This document shows positions 49,358 to 58,832 of a DNA stretch of 64,000 nucleotides, in pieces. The position numbers and the translations under genes were made by a program. The stretch's first letter is position 1; each line of letters opens with the position of its first letter. The notes under the pieces are model-generated. The model made no database searches. It was not told where the DNA came from and was given only the letters and a program-made list of their open reading frames with translations. Origin of the DNA: JAFEBO01 sp044221315 (GTDB taxonomy: Bacteria > Planctomycetota > Phycisphaerae > Phycisphaerales > UBA1924); contig JBGAPK010000018.1 of assembly GCA_044221315.1 (NCBI GenBank), positions 1-64,000 on the forward strand, in the 5' to 3' direction.

Positions 49358-50745
49358 CAGTTGTTCCCAAAGCAACAGAAATACGGCTCCTGATCCTTCC
49401 CCGCCCCAAACCCACCCACCGCGTGCAGGTAATCCTCCGCGACGCTTCGATCAAACACCTTGTTCCCCTCCACCCACGTCTGCTCGACGTGCGTGTACAC
49501 GCTGAGCGGGTCGCCGCTCAGGATCACCAGGTCCGCATCCTTCCCCGGCTCCAGGCTCCCGACCCGCTTCTGCAAGTCCAAGAACTCCGCCCCAGTCAGC
49601 GTCATCGCCCGGAGCGCCCCCGCCCGGCTCATCCCCGCCCGGACCCCCAGCGCCGCCGCCCGCAGGAATATCCGAGAATCCGTGATCCAATCGTCCGTGT
49701 GGAACGCGACCTTGACGCCCGCCTTCTCCAGGATCGCCCCCGTCTCCATGCTCATCTCCGCCGCCTCGAGCTTGCCGCCGGGAGAATCCACCACGATCAC
49801 GCTGCACCCCAGCACCTTTCCGTCCTTCTGGGCGGCCGCGATCTCCGGCGCGATCTTCCACGCCTCGCTGACATGGTGCAGCACGACGCGGAACCCGAAT
49901 TCCTTGCTCAGCCTCATCACCGTCGCGATGTCATCCGCCCGGTGCGTGTGGTGCTGCACGATCTTCTTGTTGCTCAGTACGTCGCCCAGCGCCTCCATGC
50001 CCAGGTCCCGCGTGGGCGGCTTGATCTTCGCGATCTCGTCCGCGGGCTTCCCATCCGCCTTCGCCTTCGCCAGTTTCTCGTCGAATTCCTTTTCTTTCTG
50101 GGCGTACTCCTGCGCCTTGATGTACTGCTCCCGGACCATCGCCGCGCTCTTGCCCCGCGTTCCCGAGAACGGCGGCTCGCGCAGCGAGTTGGTCCCGTTC
50201 GCCATCTTGATCCCGCCGAGCAGATTGCCGTTCTCGTCGAGGTACGCCAGATCCTCCATCCGGTGCGCCGGCTTGCCGTCCTTCATCCGCATCTTCATGT
50301 ACAGCGTCTGCCCGCTGAGCAGGTGCCCCGAGCCGGGCATCACGTTGATCGTCGTCAAACCGCCCGCCACCACCCGCCGATACCCCGAATCGAACGGATT
50401 CAACGAATCCGAGATCCGCACGCTCGGCTGGATCGTCGCGCTCCCGTCCGCCCCGCCGATGCCCCCCACGTGGCTGTGCGTATCGACGATGCCGGGCATG
50501 ATCGTCTTGCTCTTGCAATCGACTACCGTCGCCCCGTCGGGCGCTTTGTAGTCGGCCCCGATCGCGCCGACCGAGACGATCTTTCCATCCTTCACGACCA
50601 CCGCCCCACGCTCAATCTCCGGAGCAGCCTTCCCCCCGCTCTCGATCGGGATGATCCGGGCGTTGATGAACGCGACCGACTTCTCCTGAGCCGACGCCCC
50701 CACCCCGGCCAGGCACGCGACCAACGCAATGAGCTGCTTCTTCAT
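49357..50745 (-). CDS. exported amidohydrolase with intact metal motif
   Basis: The 462-residue protein has a signal peptide (MKKQLIALVACLAGVGASAQ) and the full amidohydrolase pattern: VVDCKSKTIMPGIVDTHSHVGG with the HxH metal ligands, GGLTTINVMPGSGHLLSGQ, VVLHHVSEAWK, VAFHTDDW with the catalytic Asp, and the C-terminal VGSLEPGKDADLVILSGDPLSVYTHVEQTWVEG. A charged insert of about 50 residues (AQEYAQKEKEFDEKLAKAKA) is shared with the next gene. The substrate is unknown; dipeptides or hydantoin-like amides are typical of the group. Start 50745 matches the signal peptide. It is 71 bp after the kinase gene. Confidence 0.88.
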   Translation of the reverse strand: MKKQLIALVACLAGVGASAQEKSVAFINARIIPIESGGKAAPEIERGAVVVKDGKIVSVGAIGADYKAPDGATVVDCKSKTIMPGIVDTHSHVGGIGGADGSATIQPSVRISDSLNPFDSGYRRVVAGGLTTINVMPGSGHLLSGQTLYMKMRMKDGKPAHRMEDLAYLDENGNLLGGIKMANGTNSLREPPFSGTRGKSAAMVREQYIKAQEYAQKEKEFDEKLAKAKADGKPADEIAKIKPPTRDLGMEALGDVLSNKKIVQHHTHRADDIATVMRLSKEFGFRVVLHHVSEAWKIAPEIAAAQKDGKVLGCSVIVVDSPGGKLEAAEMSMETGAILEKAGVKVAFHTDDWITDSRIFLRAAALGVRAGMSRAGALRAMTLTGAEFLDLQKRVGSLEPGKDADLVILSGDPLSVYTHVEQTWVEGNKVFDRSVAEDYLHAVGGFGAGKDQEPYFCCFGNN

Positions 50746-50816
50746 CGTCCCAGCATACAGCACCGCAGGGCCCCGATTCCGGGGCCGTACCGCCCGCATT
50801 GGCGCTGGTCTCGCCC

Positions 50817-53579
50817 TCACTTCCCGGCATGGGCAGCGAGCCTGGCAAGCAGCCCGTCCATCCAACCATCCACGACATTGACCTGCCGCACAAACCGCTC
50901 TTCTTCCGCGCTCTCAACAAACAGAAACTTCTTTCCATCCCCGGCCATGCCCCTGTCGTGGGCGAGCACCTGACGCGCATCCCATTCAAAGAGCTGCCGA
51001 GGCGCCGACACCGTCAGCTCCGGGTCGGCAGTCACGTCAACAGCCATCTGCCTCGTGGAATCCTGAACGAAGTACAGCGTCTTGCCATCGCGCGACCACC
51101 TCGTCTTTCCCGGGCTCCGAGAGATGACCGTCACCGACCGCCCCTTCGACCATTCCACCGTTGCCGGGTTTGCTCGCACCACAAGCTCTTCCTCGCCTCC
51201 CTCCTTCGGCCCGAACGCAACCCATTTCCCATCGGGCGATAGATTCGGCAGCGCGCCGTTCAGCGATGATTCGAACAGCGGCCTTGGCTCGCCCTTGCCG
51301 TCCATATCGATCGCCATGTTCTCGATACACCCCTTCCGAGGATCGATCCGTGCAACCAAGCACGTTTTTCCATCCGGCATGAGCCCCCACGCGCCGAGAT
51401 AGACGCCCTTTGCCTTCTCCTGCCTCAGCAACCTGCCCTGGTCGCTGCCGTCCGCCCGCCGGATCATCAGCCGCGAGCCTTCCGACTCGCTCCCGGCCGT
51501 ATACAGCAGGCTCGCGCTGTCGGGAGTCCAGACCACGCCGAAACAGTCCGAACCCCGCTGCGTCAGCCGCCGCGCCGAGTCCTTCGCCAGATCAAACACG
51601 TACAGCTCATACACCCCCTCGGGCGAATTCTGCAATCCCGCCACGAGTTTTCCGTCGGGTGATGTGACCACCTCCGACTCAAAGTTCCCCATCGTCGTGC
51701 CGATCGGCTCGACCTTCCCCATCATGTCCGCCCAGGCCAAGCGACGTTTGCCCGCAATGACTCCGCCGGGGACATACGCCACGCGCCCGGCACAAATCGT
51801 CCAGCTGTCCGATGAGTATCCCTGCCCGGCCCGCATCCCGGCAAGGACCGGCAGCGTGGCCCCCATGCACTCGCCCTTCAGCGGATCAAACCGGCACCCC
51901 ATCAGAGCGTCCGCCCGCGAGAACGTCAGGATTCCACCGGGGACAAACTTCGCGAACGCTCCGTCCTCGAGCAGCAGGCGATTGCTGCCATCCTCCAGCG
52001 AAACGATGTGCGTCTGCTGGTGCCAGCCCCGCGCGTCGGTCGTCGACGTGGACAGCAACGCCCACTTCCCTCCCTCCACGCAATCGATCCCCGAGACCCC
52101 GTACGTCGCCACCTTTGTCACATCCAGCAACTCCTTCGCCTTCCCGCCGTGCACCGACACGGTTTTCAGAATGTTCCCATTCCTGCCCGCCGTAAACACC
52201 GCCACATGCGGCGTCGCGAACGCCAGATGCGTCACGAATTCCTCGGGCTCCTCGTACAGAGTCAGAGCCGCACCTCCATCGATCGGCATGTACTTGAGCG
52301 CCGACCGATCCGGCCGCTCCGGACTCGTCGCCGCAAACAAGAGTGAGAGCCCATCCGGCGAAACATCCAGGCCCCGCGCACCCTCGGTCCCCTTCACCTG
52401 CTCGAGCTGAAAGTCGCTCATTCTCCGCAGGTACAACGCGGTTTCGGGCCTCCCGCCCGCCGCGCCCCTTCTTTCTGCACGCAAGACCAGGGTGCGCCCA
52501 TCCGCTGTCAGCATCCCCACGCCCTGCACCCTTGGCTCAGCAGGAAACACGATGCTGAGCTTCACGCCCTCCGTCTTCGGAACCGTCGCTCGCATCCCGC
52601 GAACGAACCACCCGCCCGCCGCCGCAAGCACAACCGCCGCCGCAACCCCCATCCCCACCCACGGCAACGCCCGCCGATACTCCGCCACCGGCATCGCCGA
52701 TGTCGTCCATTCCCTCTGCGATAGCGCCTGCTCCAACTCCATCCGCGCATCGCCGATATCCCGCAGCCGCTTCTTGACATCCTTCTCCAGGCACCGATGC
52801 AGTAAATCCCTCACCCGCGTCGGCGTCCGCGCCGGCAATCTCGACCAGTCTGGTTCGCGCTCCAGAACCGCCGCCATCGTGTCGCTGGCTGTATCGCCGC
52901 GGAACGGCGACTCGCCCGTCAGACACTCGTACAGCACGCACCCCAACGCCCAGATATCCGCCCGCCGATCGACTGTCCGCCCGCGGGCCTGTTCCGGCGA
53001 CATGTACCCGGCCGTCCCCATCACCACGCCCATCGCCGTCGCCACCGCCCGAGGCGAAGCCACCGTCGGCGCATTGGCCAGGTCCGTGCTCGACGACGTC
53101 CCCTCCCCCGCCTTCGCGAGCCCGAAATCCAGGACCTTCGCCGCGCCATCAACAGTCAGCCGCACATTCGCCGGCTTGAGATCCCGATGCACCACGCCGG
53201 CGTCGTGCGCGACCTCAAGCCCGGCAGCAATCTGAGCACAAACCTGCAACGCCTCGTCCACCCGCAGCGGCCCCTCGTCCAGCCTCTCCGCCAGCGTCTT
53301 GCCCTCGACATACTCAAGAATCAGGAATCGCGAGCCGTCGTGCTCCTCGACGCCGTGGATCATCGCCACGTTCGGATGGCTCAGCGTCGCCAGCGTCCGT
53401 GCCTCACGCTCGAACCGCGCCAGCCGATCGGCGTCCTGCGAAAACCCCTGTGGCAGCGCCTTGATCGCCACGCTCCGCCCCAGCCGCGTGTCCTGGGCCA
53501 AGTACACGACGCCCATGCCGCCGCGCCCGATCTCCCGATCCACTTTGAATGCGCCGAGTTGTGTCCCCGCTTCGAGCAT
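50817..53579 (-). CDS. Ser/Thr protein kinase with C-terminal beta-propeller
   Basis: The 920-residue protein is a Hanks-type kinase: glycine loop GRGGMGVVY (18-26), Lys40 in AIK, catalytic Asp133 in HRDLKPAN, DFG at 151-153, and GYMSPEQARG in the activation segment. After a linker and one transmembrane helix (WVGMGVAAAVVLAAAGGWFV, near residue 310) comes a roughly 580-residue extracytoplasmic region with TolB/PD40-like beta-propeller blades (LDVSPDGLSLLFAAT, VVTSPDGKLVAGLQNSPEG, NLSPDGKWVAFGPK). The outer propeller may sense a ligand and signal inward. The two amidohydrolase genes follow on the same strand. The start 53579 begins just before the kinase fold. Confidence 0.92.
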   Translation of the reverse strand: MLEAGTQLGAFKVDREIGRGGMGVVYLAQDTRLGRSVAIKALPQGFSQDADRLARFEREARTLATLSHPNVAMIHGVEEHDGSRFLILEYVEGKTLAERLDEGPLRVDEALQVCAQIAAGLEVAHDAGVVHRDLKPANVRLTVDGAAKVLDFGLAKAGEGTSSSTDLANAPTVASPRAVATAMGVVMGTAGYMSPEQARGRTVDRRADIWALGCVLYECLTGESPFRGDTASDTMAAVLEREPDWSRLPARTPTRVRDLLHRCLEKDVKKRLRDIGDARMELEQALSQREWTTSAMPVAEYRRALPWVGMGVAAAVVLAAAGGWFVRGMRATVPKTEGVKLSIVFPAEPRVQGVGMLTADGRTLVLRAERRGAAGGRPETALYLRRMSDFQLEQVKGTEGARGLDVSPDGLSLLFAATSPERPDRSALKYMPIDGGAALTLYEEPEEFVTHLAFATPHVAVFTAGRNGNILKTVSVHGGKAKELLDVTKVATYGVSGIDCVEGGKWALLSTSTTDARGWHQQTHIVSLEDGSNRLLLEDGAFAKFVPGGILTFSRADALMGCRFDPLKGECMGATLPVLAGMRAGQGYSSDSWTICAGRVAYVPGGVIAGKRRLAWADMMGKVEPIGTTMGNFESEVVTSPDGKLVAGLQNSPEGVYELYVFDLAKDSARRLTQRGSDCFGVVWTPDSASLLYTAGSESEGSRLMIRRADGSDQGRLLRQEKAKGVYLGAWGLMPDGKTCLVARIDPRKGCIENMAIDMDGKGEPRPLFESSLNGALPNLSPDGKWVAFGPKEGGEEELVVRANPATVEWSKGRSVTVISRSPGKTRWSRDGKTLYFVQDSTRQMAVDVTADPELTVSAPRQLFEWDARQVLAHDRGMAGDGKKFLFVESAEEERFVRQVNVVDGWMDGLLARLAAHAGK

Positions 53580-53660
53580 CAACGGGCAGCATAGCGACCG
53601 CCCCGCCCGGCACTCCGACAGCCGCTCCCGCCTGCCCGACCCGGCCCTGCCGGAGAGCAC

Positions 53661-53703
53661 TTGACAACTCCATGCGTCCACGATTCAATAAGCCATGGCT
53701 TAT
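53661..53703 (+). promoter_or_regulatory. promoter and start-codon palindrome of an ArsR gene
   Basis: TTGACA (53661-53666), a 17-bp spacer and TTCAAT (53684-53689) form a plausible promoter whose start point falls at or next to the ATG at 53695. A perfect 16-bp palindrome, ATAAGCCATGGCTTAT (53688-53703), spans the start codon itself. The ArsR product probably binds here and blocks its own transcription; the mRNA would be leaderless. Confidence 0.65.
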
Positions 53704-54009
53704 GGTTCTGTCCTTGCAGCACTCGCCGATCCGACCCGCCGCCGCCTGTTCGAGCGACTCCGAAAGGGCGACCACACCGTGGGAGGCCTCGCCAAATCCG
53801 CCCGCATCTCGCAGCCCGCCGCCTCGCAGCACCTGCGTGTCCTCCGGGCCGCCCGCCTGGTCGCGGTCCGCAAGGCCGGTGCCCGCCGGTTCTACCGCGC
53901 CGCGCCCGCCGGCCTCGCCGAACTCCGCCGGTACATCGAGACCTATTGGGGCGATGTCCTCCATGCCTTCGCGGATGCCTCTATTCCCACGCACGGGAGC
54001 CGAAAATGA
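53695..54009 (+). CDS. ArsR-family repressor of an SRPBCC operon
   Basis: The 104-residue winged-helix protein reads LAALADPTRRRLFERLRKGDHTVGGLA, ISQPAASQHLRVLRAARLVAVRKAGARRFYRA. It belongs to the non-metal ArsR group that is regularly paired with START/SRPBCC proteins; no metal ligands are visible. Its stop overlaps the start of the SRPBCC gene by 4 bp (54006-54009), so the two are translated together. A palindrome spans the ATG, indicating autoregulation. Confidence 0.92.
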   Translation: MAYGSVLAALADPTRRRLFERLRKGDHTVGGLAKSARISQPAASQHLRVLRAARLVAVRKAGARRFYRAAPAGLAELRRYIETYWGDVLHAFADASIPTHGSRK

Positions 54010-54617
54010 ACGCACGACAGCACCCCGCTGCGCAGGTCTCCGCGTTGCCCCCCATCGAACGCTCCGTCCTCGTTTCGTGGGAACCCGCCGCGGCATTCGA
54101 TCGCTTCACCGCTCAATTCGCCGCCTGGTGGCCCTGGCGCACCCACTCGATCGGCTGCGAAGAAATCGAAAAGCTCGTTTTCGAATGCCGCGTCGGCGGA
54201 CGCATCTTTGAACAGCACAAGGGGGGCCGCCGCTTCCAATGGGGAATGGTCACCGCCTTCGACCCGCCGCGCAGCGTCACATTCTCCTGGCACCCTTCGC
54301 GTGACGAATCCACCGCGCAGGAAGTCCGAATTGATTTCGCGAAGGAAGGCACAGGCACCCGCGTCACCCTCACCTCGACCAATTGGGAGCGCTGGGGCAA
54401 AGGCGCCAAGGCCGCCCGCCGCGGCTACAGCCTCGGCTGGGGCTACGTCCTCAATGTCTGGGCCGGCCGGCGCACCTTTGGGATGGCGGTACTCGATGCC
54501 ATCGCTGCCGTCATCGGCCTCGTTCAGAAAATCCTGGGCGGCACCGCCCGCCAGATCTCCAGGGCCGGTGGCGAGATCCCGCCCGATCAAGCCCTAGGTG
54601 TCGGGGGTCGCAACTGA
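54006..54617 (+). CDS. SRPBCC (AHSA1/START-like) domain protein
   Basis: The 203-residue product has the AHSA1-type pattern: IERSVLVSWEPAAAFDRFTAQFAAWWPW, VFECRVGGRIFEQ, GMVTAFDPPRSVTFSWHP, FAKEGTGTRVTLTSTNWERWGKGAKAARRGYSLGWGYVLNVW. These helix-grip proteins bind hydrophobic ligands or act as co-chaperone-like factors; the role here is unknown. The C-terminal 50 residues extend past the domain. The gene is translationally coupled to the ArsR gene (4-bp overlap). Confidence 0.88.
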   Translation: MNARQHPAAQVSALPPIERSVLVSWEPAAAFDRFTAQFAAWWPWRTHSIGCEEIEKLVFECRVGGRIFEQHKGGRRFQWGMVTAFDPPRSVTFSWHPSRDESTAQEVRIDFAKEGTGTRVTLTSTNWERWGKGAKAARRGYSLGWGYVLNVWAGRRTFGMAVLDAIAAVIGLVQKILGGTARQISRAGGEIPPDQALGVGGRN

Positions 54618-54711
54618 GGACATTCGCCCCGCAGAATCATGGATTCACGACCGCCTCCCGATACCTCGAATCTTCGCGAAGCTTCGCGGCATCCGGATCC
54701 GTCTCGGCCCC

Positions 54712-56183
54712 TTAGACATTCCAGAATCCGCACCTCCGCGCCGCGCGCAGGTTGGTCAGGGCCCGATCCATGTCGCCCGCCATCGACCGGGCGCACGCCG
54801 CGTTGTACAGATTCTCGGCCCGTTGCGAGCCCATCTCCGCCGCGAGCTCAAAGTCCGCGGCCGCCTCGCTGTACTTCTTCAGCCGCAACGCCGCCATGCC
54901 AGCCCATCCGAGTGCCTGAGCGTCCAATGGATTGCGCTTGAGAATCCGCACACATCGCGCCGCCGCACCGCTCCAATCCTCGCCCCGCACCGCCGCTTCC
55001 GTCTCCTGCCGCTCTTTCACCCACGGGCCGATCACCTGCGCCGCAATCCTCTGCCCCAGCACCCCCGCCGTGTCGGCGCCCCGATTGGAGAGCACGATCA
55101 CCCCGGTCCGATGCAGAGGGAACAGCCGCAGATCGCTTGAATAGCTGTCCACTTCCCCGCCGTGAATCACCGATTCGCCGAGAGTCTCATCCCGCTCCAG
55201 CATCCAACCTATCCCCATCGCCGTGCGCCACGAACGCCCGATCACGCGCTCCGGCACCTGCATCTCCCGCTCCGATCGCGCGGCGATCGGCCCGGTCGCA
55301 CTTCCCTCCACTCCAAGGCTCATCGCCACAAACTTCGCCAGGTCGGGAACGGTTGAGACCAGCCCGCCGAACGCGCACACCTCGCCAAACACCCACCGCG
55401 CCCGCGCCTTCTGCTCCGTGTCGCGAGGCCAATACCCCTTCGCCAGCCTTCTCTCCTCCTCCGGCGACAAGTTGATCAGGCTGTCGCGCATGCCCAACGG
55501 TTCAAGCAGTTTTTCTCTCAGCAGGGTCTCGTACTTCTCGCCCGCCGCCAGTTCCAGCACGTGCCCAAGGACGCCCACGCCGAGGTTCGAGTACCCCCAT
55601 TGCCGGCCGGGTTCCGAGGCCAGCGTCATCTTGTCCATCGCGTCGTACAACTCCGTCACGCTGTACGGCAGCATCACCGACGGACTATCGGGCACATCCC
55701 TCCGGTTTATCGGATTGCCCGGCAACCCCGAGGTGTGCGTGGCCAGCTGGCGCAGAGTGACCCGCGCCGCCGCCGGATCCCGCGGCAGCCACCGTCCCTT
55801 GGGCCACCATTTCGCAACGGGATCATCCAGCCCCAGAACGCCCTCATCGCGCAGCATGCACAGAAGTGTCGCCGTGAAAACCTTGGTCACCGACCCGATC
55901 TGATACGGCGTGTCAACCGTCGCCGGGATGCTGTTCTCAACATCCGCGAGCCCGATCGCCTTCGCATAGACAAGTTCGCCATTCTGCACAATCCCCACGC
56001 TGTACGACGGCGCGCCCGTCTGCACCATCGCCTCACGCATCAGCGCTTCAATCCGGTCCCCGTCGACGACCGACACGGCGATGCTGCCCGCTGTTCCCCT
56101 TGCCCGTGCACCCACGCGCTCGGCGACGCCACAAACGCCGCCGCCCACACAGCTACGCACCGAGCCAAGTGCCGTGCAATCAT
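54712..56183 (-). CDS. exported serine hydrolase (beta-lactamase family) with frameshifted signal peptide
   Basis: The body is a class C beta-lactamase/penicillin-binding-like hydrolase: SxxK as SVTK (QIGSVTKVFTATLL), YSN in GYSNLGVGVLG and the third motif as HGG (VIHGGEVDS). A C-terminal pair of TPR units follows (AQALGWAGMAALRLKKYSEAAADFELA, ENLYNAACARSMAGDMDRAL). The body's frame runs from 56160 and has no leader. A convincing one (IARHLARCVAVWAAAFVASPSAWVHG) lies in another frame from ATG 56183, with GGAGAGG upstream. One missing base in the GGGG tract near 56095 would join them. Either a real frameshift, a sequencing error or slippage is involved. Confidence 0.75.
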
Positions 56184-56240
56184 CGCGTCCTCTCCAGATC
56201 CCAAGAGGCCTTCAGCATACCAGCGGCCTGTTGCGCGAAA

Positions 56241-57875
56241 CTACGGCCTCGCCCCGTACGCCTCACGCCACATCAGAATCGTTCGATCCGGATCGACCTC
56301 CACCTTCTCTGCTTCCCCGACGAACTCAACGCTCGCTTCTCTTTCCTTGAGATCCACCCGCTCGCGAACCTTCTCCCCGCCGCGAAGCGTGCACTCTACA
56401 TCCACCGCCATGTCGTAGATGTCGCCCACCTGCACAAGCGTCACCCTCGTCTTTCCGCCCGCGCTCTGCTTCTTCACATCAATCACCGGCGCCCCTTTCC
56501 GATCCAGCCACTGCGTGAAGAACTTCTCGAGCCCTTTCCCCGGCGCCGCCTCGAGAAACGCCTTCCGCACATCCGCCAAAGACATCGTCTTATGACTGTA
56601 CTTGGCGATCAGACCGCGCAGCGTCGCGTAAAACACTTCGTCGCCCACCCGCTCCCGCAGCATGTGATAGACCCAGTGGCCTTTCGAATCTGAGAGCGTG
56701 TGCGCCGTGCCCCCCGATTTCAGCTCCATGAGCGGCATGTCCTTCCCGCTCCGCACAACCTCGAAATACCCCTTCGCGCACTGATTCCATATGTACGTCG
56801 GCCGGGAAAATTCGAGGAAACTTCGCACGCCCTCCGCGCCCTCAACCTTCTCCGTCGCGATCACCGCCCCGTACTGCGCCAGAGCCTCGTCGCACATGAT
56901 GCTCGCCGGGCTCGTCGTCCCGACCGTGTTCCCCCACCACGCGTGCGCCGCCTCGTGCGCGAACAAGGCCAGGTTTCCGCCCTTGCAATCGAGAAAGTTC
57001 GGCTTGACCATGATGAAGCCCTGCTCGCTCGATGCTCCGAAGTTTCCCACGTCCATCGGCACCTCCGCGATCGAGAAGCCCGGGTACGGGTACGGCCCCA
57101 GTTTCTCCTGCAGCGCGTCCACCGCCTTCACCAGCGCATCGATCTGATCCTGCGCGTAGGGTGAGTCCTTCGTGATGAGACTCACGCTCACCGCCACCCC
57201 GTTCGCGCTCCCCTCAAACGTCCGGTACGGTGCCGCCGCGAAACTCCGCGCGATCGCCTGCGGCACATCCCACACCTCGACCGCTGCCCCGTCCTTCTCC
57301 CCGTGCGACAACTTTTTTCCGCCCGTCACCGCGCTCCACCCCTTCGGCAGCCGGAACGTCATCGAACCCGGCGCCCGGTTCACCGCCTGCAAACCATCCT
57401 CGTCCTCCGGAACCGGCACCGGATACCAAGCGCTCGTCCACGAGGCAATCGCCGCCTCCGGGGTCACCTCGACCTGGTTCTCATGCCCCGGCACTCCGCA
57501 CGCAAACCGCACGCGCACGACATCGCCCTTCCTCTTGGCCTCCGCAAAGCGCACGGTGGCCAGCCGCGCCGGTTCCAATTTCGGGTGCCTGCCGTTCAGT
57601 TCCGTCTTCGCCCCGTCACACTCCACCGACTCAAACACAACGCAGGGCGCCCGCATGTTGACGCCGATCGTCGGCCCCATCGACTCGTCCCTCCCATCGA
57701 GCCTCAGCGTCATCTCCCCGCGCAGATCCATGCGCCACGCCTCCGGGCGGACCGTGACCTCCAAGTCGAGCTTCACCGGCCTCCAGCCCAGCCCGCTCGC
57801 ATCCGGCTCCGCCAGCGCAACACCCACCGCCGCGCACAACACCGTCGAAACCGCCGCAATTCTCAAAGTGCTCAT
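56241..57875 (-). CDS. M1-family zinc metallopeptidase, exported
   Basis: The 544-residue product has a signal peptide (MSTLRIAAVSTVLCAAVGVALA) and the M1 gluzincin core: HEAAH (His307, Glu308, His311) with the third ligand Glu330 in MCDEALAQY, 19 residues after the second His as expected. The exopeptidase GAMEN box is replaced by GASSEQG (279-286), as in other divergent M1 members. The N-terminal beta domain is present and the C-terminal domain is short (LRERVGDEVFYATLRGLIAKY, RKGAPVIDVKKQ). It is probably a periplasmic aminopeptidase. It lies 57 bp upstream of the serine hydrolase on the same strand. Confidence 0.88.
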   Translation of the reverse strand: MSTLRIAAVSTVLCAAVGVALAEPDASGLGWRPVKLDLEVTVRPEAWRMDLRGEMTLRLDGRDESMGPTIGVNMRAPCVVFESVECDGAKTELNGRHPKLEPARLATVRFAEAKRKGDVVRVRFACGVPGHENQVEVTPEAAIASWTSAWYPVPVPEDEDGLQAVNRAPGSMTFRLPKGWSAVTGGKKLSHGEKDGAAVEVWDVPQAIARSFAAAPYRTFEGSANGVAVSVSLITKDSPYAQDQIDALVKAVDALQEKLGPYPYPGFSIAEVPMDVGNFGASSEQGFIMVKPNFLDCKGGNLALFAHEAAHAWWGNTVGTTSPASIMCDEALAQYGAVIATEKVEGAEGVRSFLEFSRPTYIWNQCAKGYFEVVRSGKDMPLMELKSGGTAHTLSDSKGHWVYHMLRERVGDEVFYATLRGLIAKYSHKTMSLADVRKAFLEAAPGKGLEKFFTQWLDRKGAPVIDVKKQSAGGKTRVTLVQVGDIYDMAVDVECTLRGGEKVRERVDLKEREASVEFVGEAEKVEVDPDRTILMWREAYGARP

Positions 57876-57987
57876 GTGATGCCCTTCCGAAAGCGATAGC
57901 CCGCTTCCGGAATCATTCTTCCGCCGACCTCATTACCGATTGCTTCCCCAATCCCGCGCACCCGCCCCAATCGCGCGCTTCTGAAGC

Positions 57988-58021
57988 CCCCTCCCCGATG
58001 GGAGGAAGGGTTGGGGGTGGG
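57988..58021 (+). repeat. hairpin plus G-quadruplex-like element, copy 2
   Basis: This copy repeats the 43045-43079 element: CTCCC-CGAT-GGGAG hairpin, then G-runs ending in GGGTTGGGGGTGGG. The four G-runs span 58000-58021. It lies between the AraC gene stop and the M1 peptidase start, so on the opposite strand to both. Confidence 0.65.
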
Positions 58022-58049
58022 CTGGCAATCCCGCCCACAACTCTCTTCA

Positions 58050-58832
58050 TCACCCCCGTCCCACATCTCCCGGCCTCTTCCCCATCACCCGCTTCATCGC
58101 ACGCGCCAAGTGACTCCCGTCGGCAAACCCGCACGCACGCGCCGCCTCTCTCGCCCGCGCCCCGCCCTCCAGCATCGCGCACGCATTCTCGAGCCGCAAT
58201 CTCCCCAGATACTCCCGCGGCGAAACACCAAATCGCACTCCAAACTCGCGCGACACATGCCCGACGCTCGCGTCAAGCGCTCGCGCTAGCTCCCCAACCG
58301 TCCCGTCTGCCCAATTTTCCCGCATCCACGCCGCGGCACGATCCGCAAGCGGGCTCTGCGACTCCCCCATCGCCCTTGCAATTCTCTCGAGCACAATCCC
58401 GGCCGCTTCGGCCCGGGCCCGGGCACCACCCGCCTCGCTCGCCCTTGCGAGTCTCCTCGCCGCAAGCCCATCCCCGGACCCAACCCCGCGAGCCGCGCAC
58501 AACTTCTCGGCGCCATCAGCTCCAAGCGTCTCGCCGAGCCACTCCGGATCAATCTCCACATTCACGCAACGAGCCCCCGCCGCCATGATCTCCTGCGAAT
58601 GCTCGACGCCCGCCGGATGAAACACCGCCGCCCCCGAACGCCACACCTTGGCCCAAGGCCCGAACTCGCAGAATCCGCCCTCGAGCACAAAGTACAACTG
58701 GCTCCGCGCATGCGCATGCCGCGCCAACCGAGCCCTCCCTCCGTACCGCGTGACCGTCACTCGCAGCGGCCCGAGTTCCCGCTCGCGCTCCAATGTGCCC
58801 GGGTGCTTTCCAAGCCCGTACATCGCGACCAT
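58050..58832 (-). CDS. AraC-family transcriptional regulator
   Basis: The 260-residue product has a cupin-like N-terminal sensor (ARLARHAHARSQLYFVLEGGFCEFG, SGAAVFHPAGVEHSQEI) and two C-terminal helix-turn-helix motifs (TVGELARALDASVGHVSREFGVRFGVSPREYLGRLRLENACAML, then EAARACGFADGSHLARAMKRVMGKRPG). The ligand is unknown. MVAMYGLGKHPG at 58832 is taken as the start; an in-frame ATG at 58934 would add 34 Arg/Gly-rich residues. It lies upstream of the M1 peptidase and serine hydrolase on the same strand and might regulate them. Confidence 0.85.
   Translation of the reverse strand: MVAMYGLGKHPGTLERERELGPLRVTVTRYGGRARLARHAHARSQLYFVLEGGFCEFGPWAKVWRSGAAVFHPAGVEHSQEIMAAGARCVNVEIDPEWLGETLGADGAEKLCAARGVGSGDGLAARRLARASEAGGARARAEAAGIVLERIARAMGESQSPLADRAAAWMRENWADGTVGELARALDASVGHVSREFGVRFGVSPREYLGRLRLENACAMLEGGARAREAARACGFADGSHLARAMKRVMGKRPGDVGRG

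Noticed and set aside
54675..54688. The palindrome CGCGAAGCTTCGCG between the SRPBCC and serine hydrolase genes, as a terminator.
   Set aside because: The palindrome has no loop and no T-run on either strand, so it cannot be supported as a terminator.
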